Below are positions 1-7,277 of a stretch of DNA of 64,000 bases, piece after piece. The position numbers and the translations under genes are program-made. The notes under the pieces are model-generated. The model made no database searches, had not been told where the DNA came from, and worked only from the letters and a program-made list of their open reading frames with translations. The stretch lies in NCBI GenBank assembly GCA_017484095.1, contig JAFUTU010000059.1, forward strand, positions 1-64,000, given 5' to 3'. Position 1 is the first letter of the stretch. Every line of letters begins with the position of its first letter. Source of the DNA: Ruminococcus sp. (lineage in GTDB: Bacteria; Bacillota; Clostridia; Oscillospirales; Ruminococcaceae).

Positions 1-1142
1 ACACGGATAAGACCGTGCATCTCTCCGCTGTCCTCTTTTCTGAAGAGGGTAGAGGTCTCGCCAAGTCTCATCGGCAGGTCTCTGTAAGAACGCTTCCTGT
101 TCAGGAATACCTGATACTGGAACGGACAGGTCATCGGGCGGAGCGCATAGCATTCGTGCTCTTCATCATCGGGGTCGCCGAGAATGAACATTCCGTCTCT
201 GTAGTGATCCCAGTGTCCTGAGATTTTGTAGAGCTCTCTCTTAGACATATAAGGTGTTTTCGTCAGCTGATAGCCGCGCTTGTACTCCTCGTCCTCTATC
301 CAGCGCTGGAGCGTCTGAATGACCTTGGCACCCTTGGGGAGAAGTATCGGCAGACCCTGACCGATGTAGTCAACAGTCGTGAAGTATTCAAGCTCTCTGC
401 CAAGCTTGTTGTGATCTCTGAGCTTAGCCTCTTCCATCTGCTTTAAGTGCTCCTCGAGCAGGGAAGCCTTCGGGAAAGCAGTACCGTAAATACGTGAAAG
501 CTGTATGCCGTCCTCTGCCTTACCCCAGTAAGCGCCCGTGCACTGCAAAAGCTTTACTGCCTTAACAGGCGCAACGCTCATAAGGTGAGGGCCTGCACAA
601 AGGTCAACAAAATCGCCCTGCTTGTAGAAGGATAGCTTTTCTCCCATATCGTTATGCTTCTCGATAAGTTCTATCTTGTAGGTCTCGTTTCTCTCCTTCA
701 TAAGAGCTATAGCCTCATCATAAGGAAGCTCAAAGCGCTCAAGCTCATAGCCCTCCTTGGCGAGCTTTTTCATCTCAGCTTCGATCTTTTCAAGGTCTGC
801 GGGAGCGAATGGCTTTGCCACCTCAAAATCATAGTAAAAGCCCGTCTCAGTTGCAGGTCCTCTTGCGAGCTTAGCCTCAGGGTAAAGGTTCTTAACAGCC
901 TGTGCCATAAGGTGAGCCGCAGTGTGTCTGAATGTCTCGGCACCGGATTTTGTATCGAACGTCATTACTTCAAACTCGCAGTCTGAGTCTATTACAGTTC
1001 TGAGATCCTTGACCTCTCCGTTTATCTTTACACAGCAGGCAGCCTTGTAAAGACCCATTCCGATGCCCTTGATTATTTCATAAGCAGGCATCGCAGACTC
1101 TATCTGTTTTACAGCGCCGTCTTTAAGCTTTAAGTTTATCAT
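1..1142 (-). CDS. thrS: threonyl-tRNA synthetase, N-terminal 380 residues (partial)
   Basis: Class II aminoacyl-tRNA synthetase that charges tRNA-Thr. The frame is open from the ATG at 1142 to the window edge, so the C-terminal part is missing. Visible are an N-terminal TGS-type segment starting MINLKLKDG, the editing-domain motif HTAAH near residue 72 (HxxxH, metal-binding in ThrRS/AlaRS), and near the edge the class II motif 2 region (YRDLPMRLGE ... RKEDSGEMHGLIR). An AGGAGG-type ribosome site lies at about 1150-1155. It is the second gene of a transcript that begins with a threonine T-box, 25 nt after the small membrane-protein gene, which supports the assignment independently. Confidence 0.96.
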   Translation of the reverse strand, partial: MINLKLKDGAVKQIESAMPAYEIIKGIGMGLYKAACCVKINGEVKDLRTVIDSDCEFEVMTFDTKSGAETFRHTAAHLMAQAVKNLYPEAKLARGPATETGFYYDFEVAKPFAPADLEKIEAEMKKLAKEGYELERFELPYDEAIALMKERNETYKIELIEKHNDMGEKLSFYKQGDFVDLCAGPHLMSVAPVKAVKLLQCTGAYWGKAEDGIQLSRIYGTAFPKASLLEEHLKQMEEAKLRDHNKLGRELEYFTTVDYIGQGLPILLPKGAKVIQTLQRWIEDEEYKRGYQLTKTPYMSKRELYKISGHWDHYRDGMFILGDPDDEEHECYALRPMTCPFQYQVFLNRKRSYRDLPMRLGETSTLFRKEDSGEMHGLIR

Positions 1143-1167
1143 ATTAAAACCTCCTATATTGAATCAA

Positions 1168-1512
1168 TTATTTGTTCATGAATGACAGCAGTGAAGTATA
1201 CCTGGAAACGTAAAAATATATCCAGAAGCAAATAAGCGCGGCACTTATTACAGCAGTGGTATCGCCCGCCAGCTTTCTTCCCCTTTTGCTTATGAGCCAT
1301 TCCTTGCTGCCGTCACTTTTACTAACGCGGATGAGCTGAGTGAAAAATGTCGAGAACCAATATGCGCCTATCCATAAAAGAATGAATATCAGAAATCCCT
1401 CGACCTCAGAAACTATATTTGTATAGGTTATATAGGTAACATATGTGCAGCACCCGTAGCAGGCCATCGCCAGCACAAAGCATATGATACCGAAAAGCCG
1501 CCTTTTTTTCAA
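1168..1512 (-). CDS. small membrane protein of unknown function, first gene behind the Thr T-box
   Basis: Not recognised. A 114-residue protein with three predicted membrane segments (about residues 7-29, 38-58 and 87-105) and a basic loop between the second and third. The start is a TTG at 1510-1512 preceded by GAGGTG at a good distance; no ATG fits. It lies between the T-box terminator and thrS, 25 nt from thrS, so it should be cotranscribed and controlled by threonine starvation. Nothing in the sequence shows a catalytic motif. A threonine-related membrane role is only a guess from its position. Confidence 0.75.
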   Translation of the reverse strand: MKKRRLFGIICFVLAMACYGCCTYVTYITYTNIVSEVEGFLIFILLWIGAYWFSTFFTQLIRVSKSDGSKEWLISKRGRKLAGDTTAVISAALICFWIYFYVSRYTSLLSFMNK

Positions 1513-1536
1513 AATATCACCTCTTGAAATAAAGAA

Positions 1537-1774
1537 ATAAAAAAGCCCCGAGAGACCCTCTAAGTCTCACGGGACGGCATTACCGTGGTTCCACCCTGAT
1601 TCACGTCTGTATCGGACGCCTCATTATCTCGTTAACGCTGAGAAGCGGCGTGTATTAAACGCACTCGGAGGCGGTATCCTGTTTGCTGTATCCTGCATTG
1701 CTTGCAGCCGGCGGCAATGCTCTCTGATAAGGATAGTTCTGCAAAAAGGCTTCCTCGTCACAGATTTCATATCT
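1537..1774 (-). promoter_or_regulatory. T-box leader, threonine specific
   Basis: Uncharged tRNA-sensing transcription attenuator. The T-box antiterminator sequence AGGGTGGAACCACGG is at 1583-1597. It is followed by a terminator (12-bp stem with one mismatch, GTCCCG...CGGGGC, then a run of T) at 1537-1576. Stem I begins with CGAGG, pairing with CCTCCG; the distal AGAGAG bulge is visible. Just before the closing helix is GAT-ACC-G, so the specifier is read as ACC (Thr) at 1673-1675 with the usual purine after it. That agrees with thrS downstream. Confidence 0.9.
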
Positions 1775-1780
1775 GTGTAC

Positions 1781-1809
1781 ATTTTAGCACTGTTTTGCCC
1801 GCTTGTCAA
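1781..1809 (-). promoter_or_regulatory. sigma-A promoter of the T-box/thrS transcript
   Basis: Consensus -35 TTGACA (1804-1809) and -10 TAAAAT (1781-1786) with a 17-bp spacer. Transcription should begin near 1774, right at the start of the T-box. Confidence 0.85.
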
Positions 1810-1860
1810 GCGTATATCGTAAAAATTTTAAATTTTGTAATATTAGTGCCGAAAAACAAC

Positions 1861-1889
1861 TTGACAAGAAAGCGATTTTATTATACAAT
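1861..1889 (+). promoter_or_regulatory. sigma-A promoter of rny
   Basis: TTGACA (1861-1866), 17-bp spacer, TACAAT (1884-1889). It is divergent from the thrS promoter about 50 bp away and gives a leader of roughly 140 nt before rny, in which I see no clear structure. Confidence 0.8.
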
Positions 1890-2037
1890 AGTATTATGCA
1901 TTATAGTTTTTATATAGTGGGGAACTATGGTTCTCTTTTTTATAAAATTAATTTTGCAAACTTGTATCTTTACAATTTAATAACAGGTGGATGTTCTTAT
2001 GAATATCCATACTTTCTAAGAAGGAGGAAAGCTATAC

Positions 2038-3603
2038 ATGGAACTAGGTACTGCGATACTGTTGTGTGTAGTTGCTCTTGTTCTTGGCGCTGCGATAAGC
2101 GGATTTATCTGTTTTAAGCAGGGAATAGGTTATCGCAAAAAGACGGCCGAGGCTCAGATAGGGTCTGCGGAAAAAGAAGCTGAAAGAATAGTTGAGACCG
2201 CGAAGAAGGATGCGGAATCAATGAAAAAAGAAGCGCTGATCGAAGCAAAGGAAGAGATCCATAAGTCGCGTCAGGAAACGGAAAAGGAGCTCAAGGACAG
2301 AAGATCGGAGATCTCCAGACAGGAGAGAAGGATCCAGCAAAAGGAAGAATCCATCGACAGAAAGCTGGATAACATGGAGAAGAAAGAGGACAATCTTCAG
2401 AAAAAGCTGAAAAACGCTGATGACAAGCTGGCAGAGGCAGAGAGGATAAAGAACTCTCAGCTGGATATGCTCGAGAAAATATCGGGTTTCAGTATTGATC
2501 AGGCTAAGGATTATCTTCTTACTCAGCTTGATGAACAGCTCGTTCACGAGAAGGCTATCAGAGTTTCAAATTATGAGACTCAGGTCAAGGAGGACTGTGA
2601 GGCAAAGGCAAGGCAGTATATATCGCTGGCTATTGCAAGGTGCGCAGCAGATCAGGTCTCTGAGGCGGCTGTTTCTGTAGTGGCACTGCCAAATGACGAG
2701 ATGAAGGGAAGGATCATCGGACGTGAGGGAAGAAACATCAGAACGATCGAAACTCTCACAGGTGTTGATCTCATCATCGACGATACCCCAGAGGCAATTA
2801 CGATATCCTGCTTTGATCAGGTAAGACGTGAGGTAGCCAGGATAGCTCTTGAAAAGCTCATTCAGGACGGCCGTATCCATCCGACAAGGATAGAGGAAAT
2901 GGTCGAGAAGGCTAAGAGAGAGGTAGAGCAGAAGATCAAGCAGGAGGGCGAAAGGGCTGTGCTTGAGACTAATGTACACGGTCTTAACCACGAGCTTATC
3001 AAGCTTCTCGGAAGGCTCAGGTACAGGACAAGCTACAGACAGAATGTACTTAATCACTCTATTGAAGTCGCTCATTTGTCAGGTATGATGGCATCTGAAC
3101 TCGGAGTTGATGCAAACCTTGCAAGAAGAGCAGGTCTTCTCCACGATATAGGTAAGGCTCTCAGCTATGAGATAGAGGGTTCACACGTACAGATAGGCGT
3201 TGATGTATGTAAGAAGTACAAGGAGAGCGCCGAAGTTATCCACGCTATCGAGGCTCACCACGGTGACGTTGAGACGAGAACAGTTGTAGCTGCTCTTGTT
3301 CAGGCAGCAGATGCTATAAGCGCTGCAAGACCCGGAGCAAGAAGCGAGAATTATGAGAACTATATCAAGAGACTTGAAAAGCTCGAAGAGATATGCAGCT
3401 CATATGACGGAGTTGAGAAGTCGTTTGCTATCCAGGCAGGCCGTGAGGTCAGAATAATGATACAGCCTGAGAAGATAAACGATGAGAAAATGGTTCTTGT
3501 GGCGAGGGAGATAGCTAAGAGAATCGAGACTGAGATGGATTATCCCGGTCAGATCAAGGTAAATCTTATCCGTGAGAGCAGAGCAGTTGAGTATGCAAAA
3601 TAG
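2038..3603 (+). CDS. rny: ribonuclease Y
   Basis: Membrane-anchored endoribonuclease that starts mRNA decay in Firmicutes. The 521 residues match the family length. Order of parts: one N-terminal membrane helix (about residues 4-25); a long charged coiled coil (about 35-150); a KH RNA-binding domain with the [12 protein letters not shown] loop (about 222-235); and an HD phosphohydrolase domain with NHSIEVAH and LLHDIGKA (about 340-375) holding the metal-binding His-Asp. The ATG follows AAGGAGG at an ideal distance. It is monocistronic, with its own promoter and a strong terminator. Confidence 0.97.
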   Translation: MELGTAILLCVVALVLGAAISGFICFKQGIGYRKKTAEAQIGSAEKEAERIVETAKKDAESMKKEALIEAKEEIHKSRQETEKELKDRRSEISRQERRIQQKEESIDRKLDNMEKKEDNLQKKLKNADDKLAEAERIKNSQLDMLEKISGFSIDQAKDYLLTQLDEQLVHEKAIRVSNYETQVKEDCEAKARQYISLAIARCAADQVSEAAVSVVALPNDEMKGRIIGREGRNIRTIETLTGVDLIIDDTPEAITISCFDQVRREVARIALEKLIQDGRIHPTRIEEMVEKAKREVEQKIKQEGERAVLETNVHGLNHELIKLLGRLRYRTSYRQNVLNHSIEVAHLSGMMASELGVDANLARRAGLLHDIGKALSYEIEGSHVQIGVDVCKKYKESAEVIHAIEAHHGDVETRTVVAALVQAADAISAARPGARSENYENYIKRLEKLEEICSSYDGVEKSFAIQAGREVRIMIQPEKINDEKMVLVAREIAKRIETEMDYPGQIKVNLIRESRAVEYAK

Positions 3604-3618
3604 CTTTGTGTTCTGAAT

Positions 3619-3647
3619 AAAAGCGGACAGGGAACTGTCCGCTTTTT
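3619..3647 (+). terminator. Rho-independent terminator after rny
   Basis: Perfect stem AAGCGGACAG / CTGTCCGCTT with a 4-nt loop followed by a T run. Confidence 0.9.
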
Positions 3648-3693
3648 TAGTAGCGGTGAACTGCCGCAGAGATCTCCTTTTGGAGGAATAAGA

Positions 3694-5208
3694 ATGGGAA
3701 AGAAAATAGAAAACAAAAGTGAAAGAAAGCACCTTTTCGGAACTACTGAAAAGAGTGACTTTATATTGAATATGTCTGAGGGATCAGCGCAGAAAATGAG
3801 CGGCGTTTATGCTATCATTTGCGTGGTGTTCCTGTGTATAATGGCAATACCTTATTATTTTACTCAGAATATCAAGTACGGCGTTGATAAAAGTGTAAAC
3901 AGGATGCTTTATCTGAATGAGAAGTTTATCTTCTTTATATCTACGGCGGTGCTTATAGCAGGCTTTGTCGGCGTGCTGATATTTATGGTGTCATGTATGA
4001 AGGAACAAGTGCTGCTTGCAAAGAATAAAGCGTTGATAGTGCCTGTGCTGATATTGTCAACGACACTGATCTCGTGTTTGTTATCGGACAGCATATTTGT
4101 TGCCATATACGGTTATCTTGACAGGTCTGAGGGCTTGCTCACTATTATCGGTTACTGGGGTCTGTTCGCAGCAGGTTTAAGTGTTACGAATGCTGACAGA
4201 AGGCTGAAGGTATCGGATACGTTTATAGGGTTCGGCATCTTCCAAAGCTTAGTCGGTCTGCTTCAGGCTATACCTGCAACAGCAAAATATGTACCGAACT
4301 ATTTTAAAGACGTTTTTTACAGCTTTGCCAATGATGGCTCAGATCTGATATTTGATGAAAGGCAGAATCTTTACTGTACAAGAGAGTACATACCTACGGG
4401 CTTTGTATGTTCACCGCACGCTCTGGCAGCAGTTCTGACGCTTACATTTGCGCTGGCTCTGTTCGGACTGATATTTTCAGAGTCTAAAAAGAGAATGATC
4501 TTCTGCGGTGCGGGTGCGGCGCTCATGGCAGCAGTGCTGATAATGACCTGCACATTAACAGGCGTTATTGGTTTTGGCACAGTGCTGCTGTTCACACTTA
4601 TTGCAGCAGCTGTTAAGGCAGGCAAGGATAAGGCTAAAAAGCCTGTGGCTGTTTGCCTTGCTACTATGCTTGTTTCGGGTGTGATATTCGGCGCGCTTGC
4701 AGGTTCAGGCAAATTCAGGATGCTTGATGAGCGTCTTATATATCATGACAGCTTTGACAGACTCTCGATCTCCGATATCGACCGAAATACTGAGGGAGAA
4801 TGGATATATTCATACCTGTGGGATAACGGTCTCTACGTTGCGGAGCAGAATCCGTTATTTGGTGTCGGCCCTGATAACTGGTCTCAGATGATATCCAACT
4901 ACTCGCTCGATACTGACAGAAGCTATAATGAATACATTGATATACTTATGATGAGGGGTATATTCACACTTATACTTACCTGCGTATTCTTACTGATAAC
5001 TGTTATCAAGGGTTGCAGGACCCTGATAGCCTTTATGAACGGCGAAGCATCTGCCGCAGATGCAGCATTTGTTATCGCGGTAACTGCATATTTGGTACAG
5101 GCGTTTTTCAATATCGGTTCTGTTACCTCATCTCCGTATTACTGGCTCATGGTAGGACTTGTATGGAGCAGGGAAGCCAAAGGCAAAATAAAATCGAGCG
5201 CTAAATAG
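3694..5208 (+). CDS. O-antigen-ligase-like polytopic membrane protein
   Basis: A 504-residue integral membrane protein with about ten to twelve hydrophobic segments. A large extracytoplasmic loop between residues about 330 and 410 contains PLFGVGPDNW near residue 390. This GxGxxN-type loop motif is typical of the Wzy_C/O-antigen ligase family in Firmicutes, whose members are thought to transfer or polymerise lipid-linked glycans at the outer face of the membrane. The substrate cannot be told. No other glycan gene is next to it: rny lies upstream and the tRNA cluster downstream. The ATG follows TTGGAGGAATAAGA. Family membership is fairly secure, function less so. Confidence 0.75.
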   Translation: MGKKIENKSERKHLFGTTEKSDFILNMSEGSAQKMSGVYAIICVVFLCIMAIPYYFTQNIKYGVDKSVNRMLYLNEKFIFFISTAVLIAGFVGVLIFMVSCMKEQVLLAKNKALIVPVLILSTTLISCLLSDSIFVAIYGYLDRSEGLLTIIGYWGLFAAGLSVTNADRRLKVSDTFIGFGIFQSLVGLLQAIPATAKYVPNYFKDVFYSFANDGSDLIFDERQNLYCTREYIPTGFVCSPHALAAVLTLTFALALFGLIFSESKKRMIFCGAGAALMAAVLIMTCTLTGVIGFGTVLLFTLIAAAVKAGKDKAKKPVAVCLATMLVSGVIFGALAGSGKFRMLDERLIYHDSFDRLSISDIDRNTEGEWIYSYLWDNGLYVAEQNPLFGVGPDNWSQMISNYSLDTDRSYNEYIDILMMRGIFTLILTCVFLLITVIKGCRTLIAFMNGEASAADAAFVIAVTAYLVQAFFNIGSVTSSPYYWLMVGLVWSREAKGKIKSSAK

Positions 5209-5224
5209 TGTTCACGAATAATAT

Positions 5225-5275
5225 AACAGCTGCTCTCTTGCTGAATAACGGCAGGGGAGCAGCTGTTTTGTTTTG
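5225..5275 (+). terminator. terminator after the O-antigen-ligase-like gene
   Basis: Arms AACAGCTGCTC (5225-5235) and GAGCAGCTGTT (5257-5267) pair perfectly around a 21-nt loop and are followed by TTGTTTTG. Confidence 0.8.
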
Positions 5276-5330
5276 AAAAAAACACTCAGTAATGGGCGAT
5301 AGCAAGCGAAAGACAGCCCCGAGCTAAACA

Positions 5331-5365
5331 AAATAAAAAGCCCTCACTCAGTAATGAGCGAGGGC
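5331..5365 (-). terminator. terminator of the tRNA cluster
   Basis: Read on the minus strand just after the encoded CCA of the last tRNA: GCCCTCGCTCA / TGAGTGAGGGC around TTAC, followed by TTTTTATTTTG. Confidence 0.9.
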
Positions 5366-5369
5366 ATAA

Positions 5370-5443
5370 TGGAGCGGGTCGCAAGAGTTGAACTCACATC
5401 TCCTCCCGGGAAGGGAGGTATTCTAACGTTGAAATAAACCCGC
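5370..5443 (-). tRNA. tRNA-Gly (UCC), aberrant sequence
   Basis: 74 nt with encoded CCA. The acceptor stem GCGGGTT/GACCCGC, T loop TTCAACT and discriminator T fit tRNA-Gly. The anticodon loop is CTTCCCG, giving UCC at positions 34-36. Odd points: positions 37-38 are C-G instead of the usual A-A, so C32 could pair with G38 and shrink the loop to five bases; G19 in the D loop is replaced by T; and position 10-25 is a T-T mismatch. It may decode poorly or be decayed. It is last in the cluster, directly before the terminator. Confidence 0.8.
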
Positions 5444-5449
5444 AAAAAG

Positions 5450-5522
5450 AGCGGATTACGAGGCTCGAACTCGCTACCTCCACCTTGGCAAGGTGGCGCT
5501 CTACCAGATGAGCTAAATCCGC
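5450..5522 (-). tRNA. tRNA-Gly (GCC)
   Basis: Canonical cloverleaf: acceptor GCGGATT/AATCCGC, D loop with GG, anticodon stem CCACC/GGTGG with loop TTGCCAA, T loop TTCGAGC. CCA is not encoded. It precedes the aberrant tRNA-Gly by 6 nt. Confidence 0.95.
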
Positions 5523-5586
5523 TTGCAGTCTGACAATGTTCTGTCATTTGCTGTAAATGTGCTGCTGCCTAATGCAGTGCACAAAG

Positions 5587-5659
5587 TGCTTCCGGACGGA
5601 ATCGAACCATCGACACGGGGATTTTCAGTCCCCTGCTCTACCTACTGAGCTACAGAAGC
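5587..5659 (-). tRNA. tRNA-Phe (GAA)
   Basis: Acceptor GCTTCTG/CGGAAGC with discriminator A; anticodon stem GGGGA/TCCCC with loop CTGAAAA. CCA is not encoded. Confidence 0.95.
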
Positions 5660-5664
5660 ATAAG

Positions 5665-5738
5665 CGACCGGAATGGGGCTCGAACCCACGACCTCTAGCG
5701 TGACAGGCTAGCGTTCTAACCAACTGAACTACCCGGCC
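5665..5738 (-). tRNA. tRNA-Asp (GTC)
   Basis: Acceptor GGCCGGG/TCCGGTC with the Asp discriminator G; anticodon stem CTAGC/GCTAG with loop CTGTCAC. CCA is not encoded. It lies 5 nt before tRNA-Phe. Confidence 0.95.
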
Positions 5739-5754
5739 AGCAGAGCGTTCGCTC

Positions 5755-5794
5755 TAAAAACAATATCTGATGCGGTCGTGCCTGCATCAGATAT
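5755..5794 (-). terminator. terminator-like hairpin inside the tRNA cluster
   Basis: Between tRNA-Val and tRNA-Asp on the minus strand: a perfect 11-bp stem ATATCTGATGC/GCATCAGATAT with a 10-nt loop, followed by TGTTTTTAG. It could be a partial terminator that sets Val apart from the other four tRNAs, or a processing signal. Confidence 0.55.
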
Positions 5795-5797
5795 CTG

Positions 5798-5873
5798 TGG
5801 TGGGAACTACAGGGCTCGAACCTGTGACATTCTGCTTGTAAGGCAGACGCTCTCCCAGCTGAGCTAAGCTCCC
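5798..5873 (-). tRNA. tRNA-Val (TAC)
   Basis: 76 nt with encoded CCA. Acceptor GGGAGCT/AGTTCCC, discriminator A; anticodon stem TCTGC/GCAGA with loop CTTACAA; T loop TTCGAGC. First tRNA after the promoter. Confidence 0.96.
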
Positions 5874-5925
5874 ACAAACGCTGGCATTGTTCGGCGATCA
5901 AACCGACAGCCTCACAACAATAGAT

Positions 5926-5954
5926 ATTATACACTATCTGTCCCTCTTTGTCAA
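5926..5954 (-). promoter_or_regulatory. promoter of the tRNA cluster
   Basis: Full consensus TTGACA (5949-5954), 17-bp spacer, TATAAT (5926-5931), as expected for a stable-RNA promoter. Confidence 0.9.
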
Positions 5955-6032
5955 GAGTTTTTTCAAAAAAAATCACTTTTGTAGATTTTGACTATCCCTA
6001 TACTCAGTTTTACGCACATTCTATACATTTTT

Positions 6033-6070
6033 TAATATAAAAGACCCGATGCTGTTAACAACATCGGGTC
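6033..6070 (-). terminator. terminator after the signal-peptidase-like gene
   Basis: Minus-strand stem GACCCGATG/CATCGGGTC with a 10-nt loop, followed by TTTTATATT. It sits 6 nt after the stop codon. Confidence 0.85.
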
Positions 6071-6076
6071 AAACGC

Positions 6077-7141
6077 TTACTTATTATTTATCTGGTTCTT
6101 GAGCTTTTCCTGCTCCTGTTCCATAAGCTTCATCAGGTCTTCAAGTGACTGTGAGGCGCTGGTAGCATTTGTCTTATTAGCTGCCTGAACTCTAGGAGCA
6201 GTAGTTCTCGGCCTGCGCCTTACAGGTCTTCTTGCAGGTCTTGCAGCAGCCTCAGTATCAAGTGTAAGGCTTTCGTCACTTCCGAAGGAAGAAGCCTTAG
6301 GCGCCGTTTCAGCCATAGGCTGAACTGTCGGCTCTGCGGGAGCTATTACCGCTTCTGAAGCAGTCTCAACAGGCTTGACCTCCGGAACTGTGATCTCGGG
6401 CTCCTTTTCTGCCTTAACAGTAGGCGCTTCATCAGAGCTCTTTGAGAATGTCTGAGGATCAACGCTCTCTTCTTCCTGCTTGCGGTGATTAGCTATCTGC
6501 TCGCCCTCGTTCTGTCCGCCGAAAAGGAAATCGTCGAGGCTCACATTTTCTTTCTTTTCTTCAAAATCTTCCTCTTCTTCCTCGTCCTCTTCGTATGAGC
6601 CGCCTGTAGCTATAGCTATTATGAGCTCAAGCACAACTAACAGGAACAGCGGAACTGCCAGACAAACTATAAAACCGAATTTTGAGGTAACAAAGTTTAG
6701 CACCTTTCCTGCGGTCATATAATAGCTTGATGCGGTACCTACTATATTAGAAGCCTTTACCTTGTAAAGCTTGTTAGGATTGTTTTCCTGGTAAATGGTG
6801 TAATCAACACCGGTTTTGTCTTCGGTCTGGTTGATATCGTAAAGTCTGAAAACGCTTGTGCCGATGCCGGGTACGTTCTCGCAGACAACAGCCTCACCGA
6901 TCCTGTCAACACTCGGAGTCATATTAGACGCTATGACGAGTGAACCCTGTGGTACGCTGTCTCCCATTGCGCCCGAATCCATCAGATACAGGCTGTAGCC
7001 TGCAATGCTCGGTGTAACATCTTTATTCTTGAATATTCTTCCGATACCGAAAAGTATCAGACCCTCCAGTATAATAAAAACTATAAAGAAGATCAGGACA
7101 TTTTTTCCTGCCGATGACTTCTGCTTGGTTGCGCTGCTCAT
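6077..7141 (-). CDS. signal-peptidase-I-like membrane protein lacking the nucleophilic serine
   Basis: 354 residues. A membrane helix (about 14-34) is followed by a region shaped like SipW-type signal peptidases (SGAM...PQGSLVI at 56-70, then a segment resembling the usual TKGDAN and the later GxxV motifs). A second helix is at about 160-182. The family motif SGSMEP reads SGAM here, so the catalytic Ser is Ala58. The long cytoplasmic tail is first Glu-rich, then Pro/Thr-rich, then strongly basic (RPARRPVRRRPR). The start was set at 7141, where GGAAAGGA precedes at a workable distance; an earlier TTG frame is unlikely. It is probably a pseudoenzyme with a binding or scaffold role. Confidence 0.7.
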   Translation of the reverse strand: MSSATKQKSSAGKNVLIFFIVFIILEGLILFGIGRIFKNKDVTPSIAGYSLYLMDSGAMGDSVPQGSLVIASNMTPSVDRIGEAVVCENVPGIGTSVFRLYDINQTEDKTGVDYTIYQENNPNKLYKVKASNIVGTASSYYMTAGKVLNFVTSKFGFIVCLAVPLFLLVVLELIIAIATGGSYEEDEEEEEDFEEKKENVSLDDFLFGGQNEGEQIANHRKQEEESVDPQTFSKSSDEAPTVKAEKEPEITVPEVKPVETASEAVIAPAEPTVQPMAETAPKASSFGSDESLTLDTEAAARPARRPVRRRPRTTAPRVQAANKTNATSASQSLEDLMKLMEQEQEKLKNQINNK

Positions 7142-7225
7142 AAGAATTAACATTCCTTTCCAAAATAATGAATATCGGCCGCCTGTGTTTTTGTTTTCAG
7201 CCGACAAAATAAGCTATCAAATATT

Positions 7226-7254
7226 AGTATACCACATTCGGTTATAAATTTCAA
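7226..7254 (-). promoter_or_regulatory. promoter of the signal-peptidase-like gene
   Basis: TTGAAA (7249-7254), 17-bp spacer, TATACT (7226-7231). Leader of about 80 nt to the chosen start. Confidence 0.7.
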
Positions 7255-7277
7255 GCTTTTTTTATATTTTTCGCTGA

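Noticed and set aside
1803..2117. Frame overlapping the rny promoter and start
   Set aside because: It starts before the -10 box and overlaps the RNase Y start in another frame.
2566..3075. 169-codon antisense frame in rny
   Set aside because: Covers the KH and HD domains of RNase Y in reverse; no ribosome site or promoter.
5716..5976. Short frame across tRNA-Val and its promoter
   Set aside because: The sequence is fully explained by the tRNA and consensus promoter.
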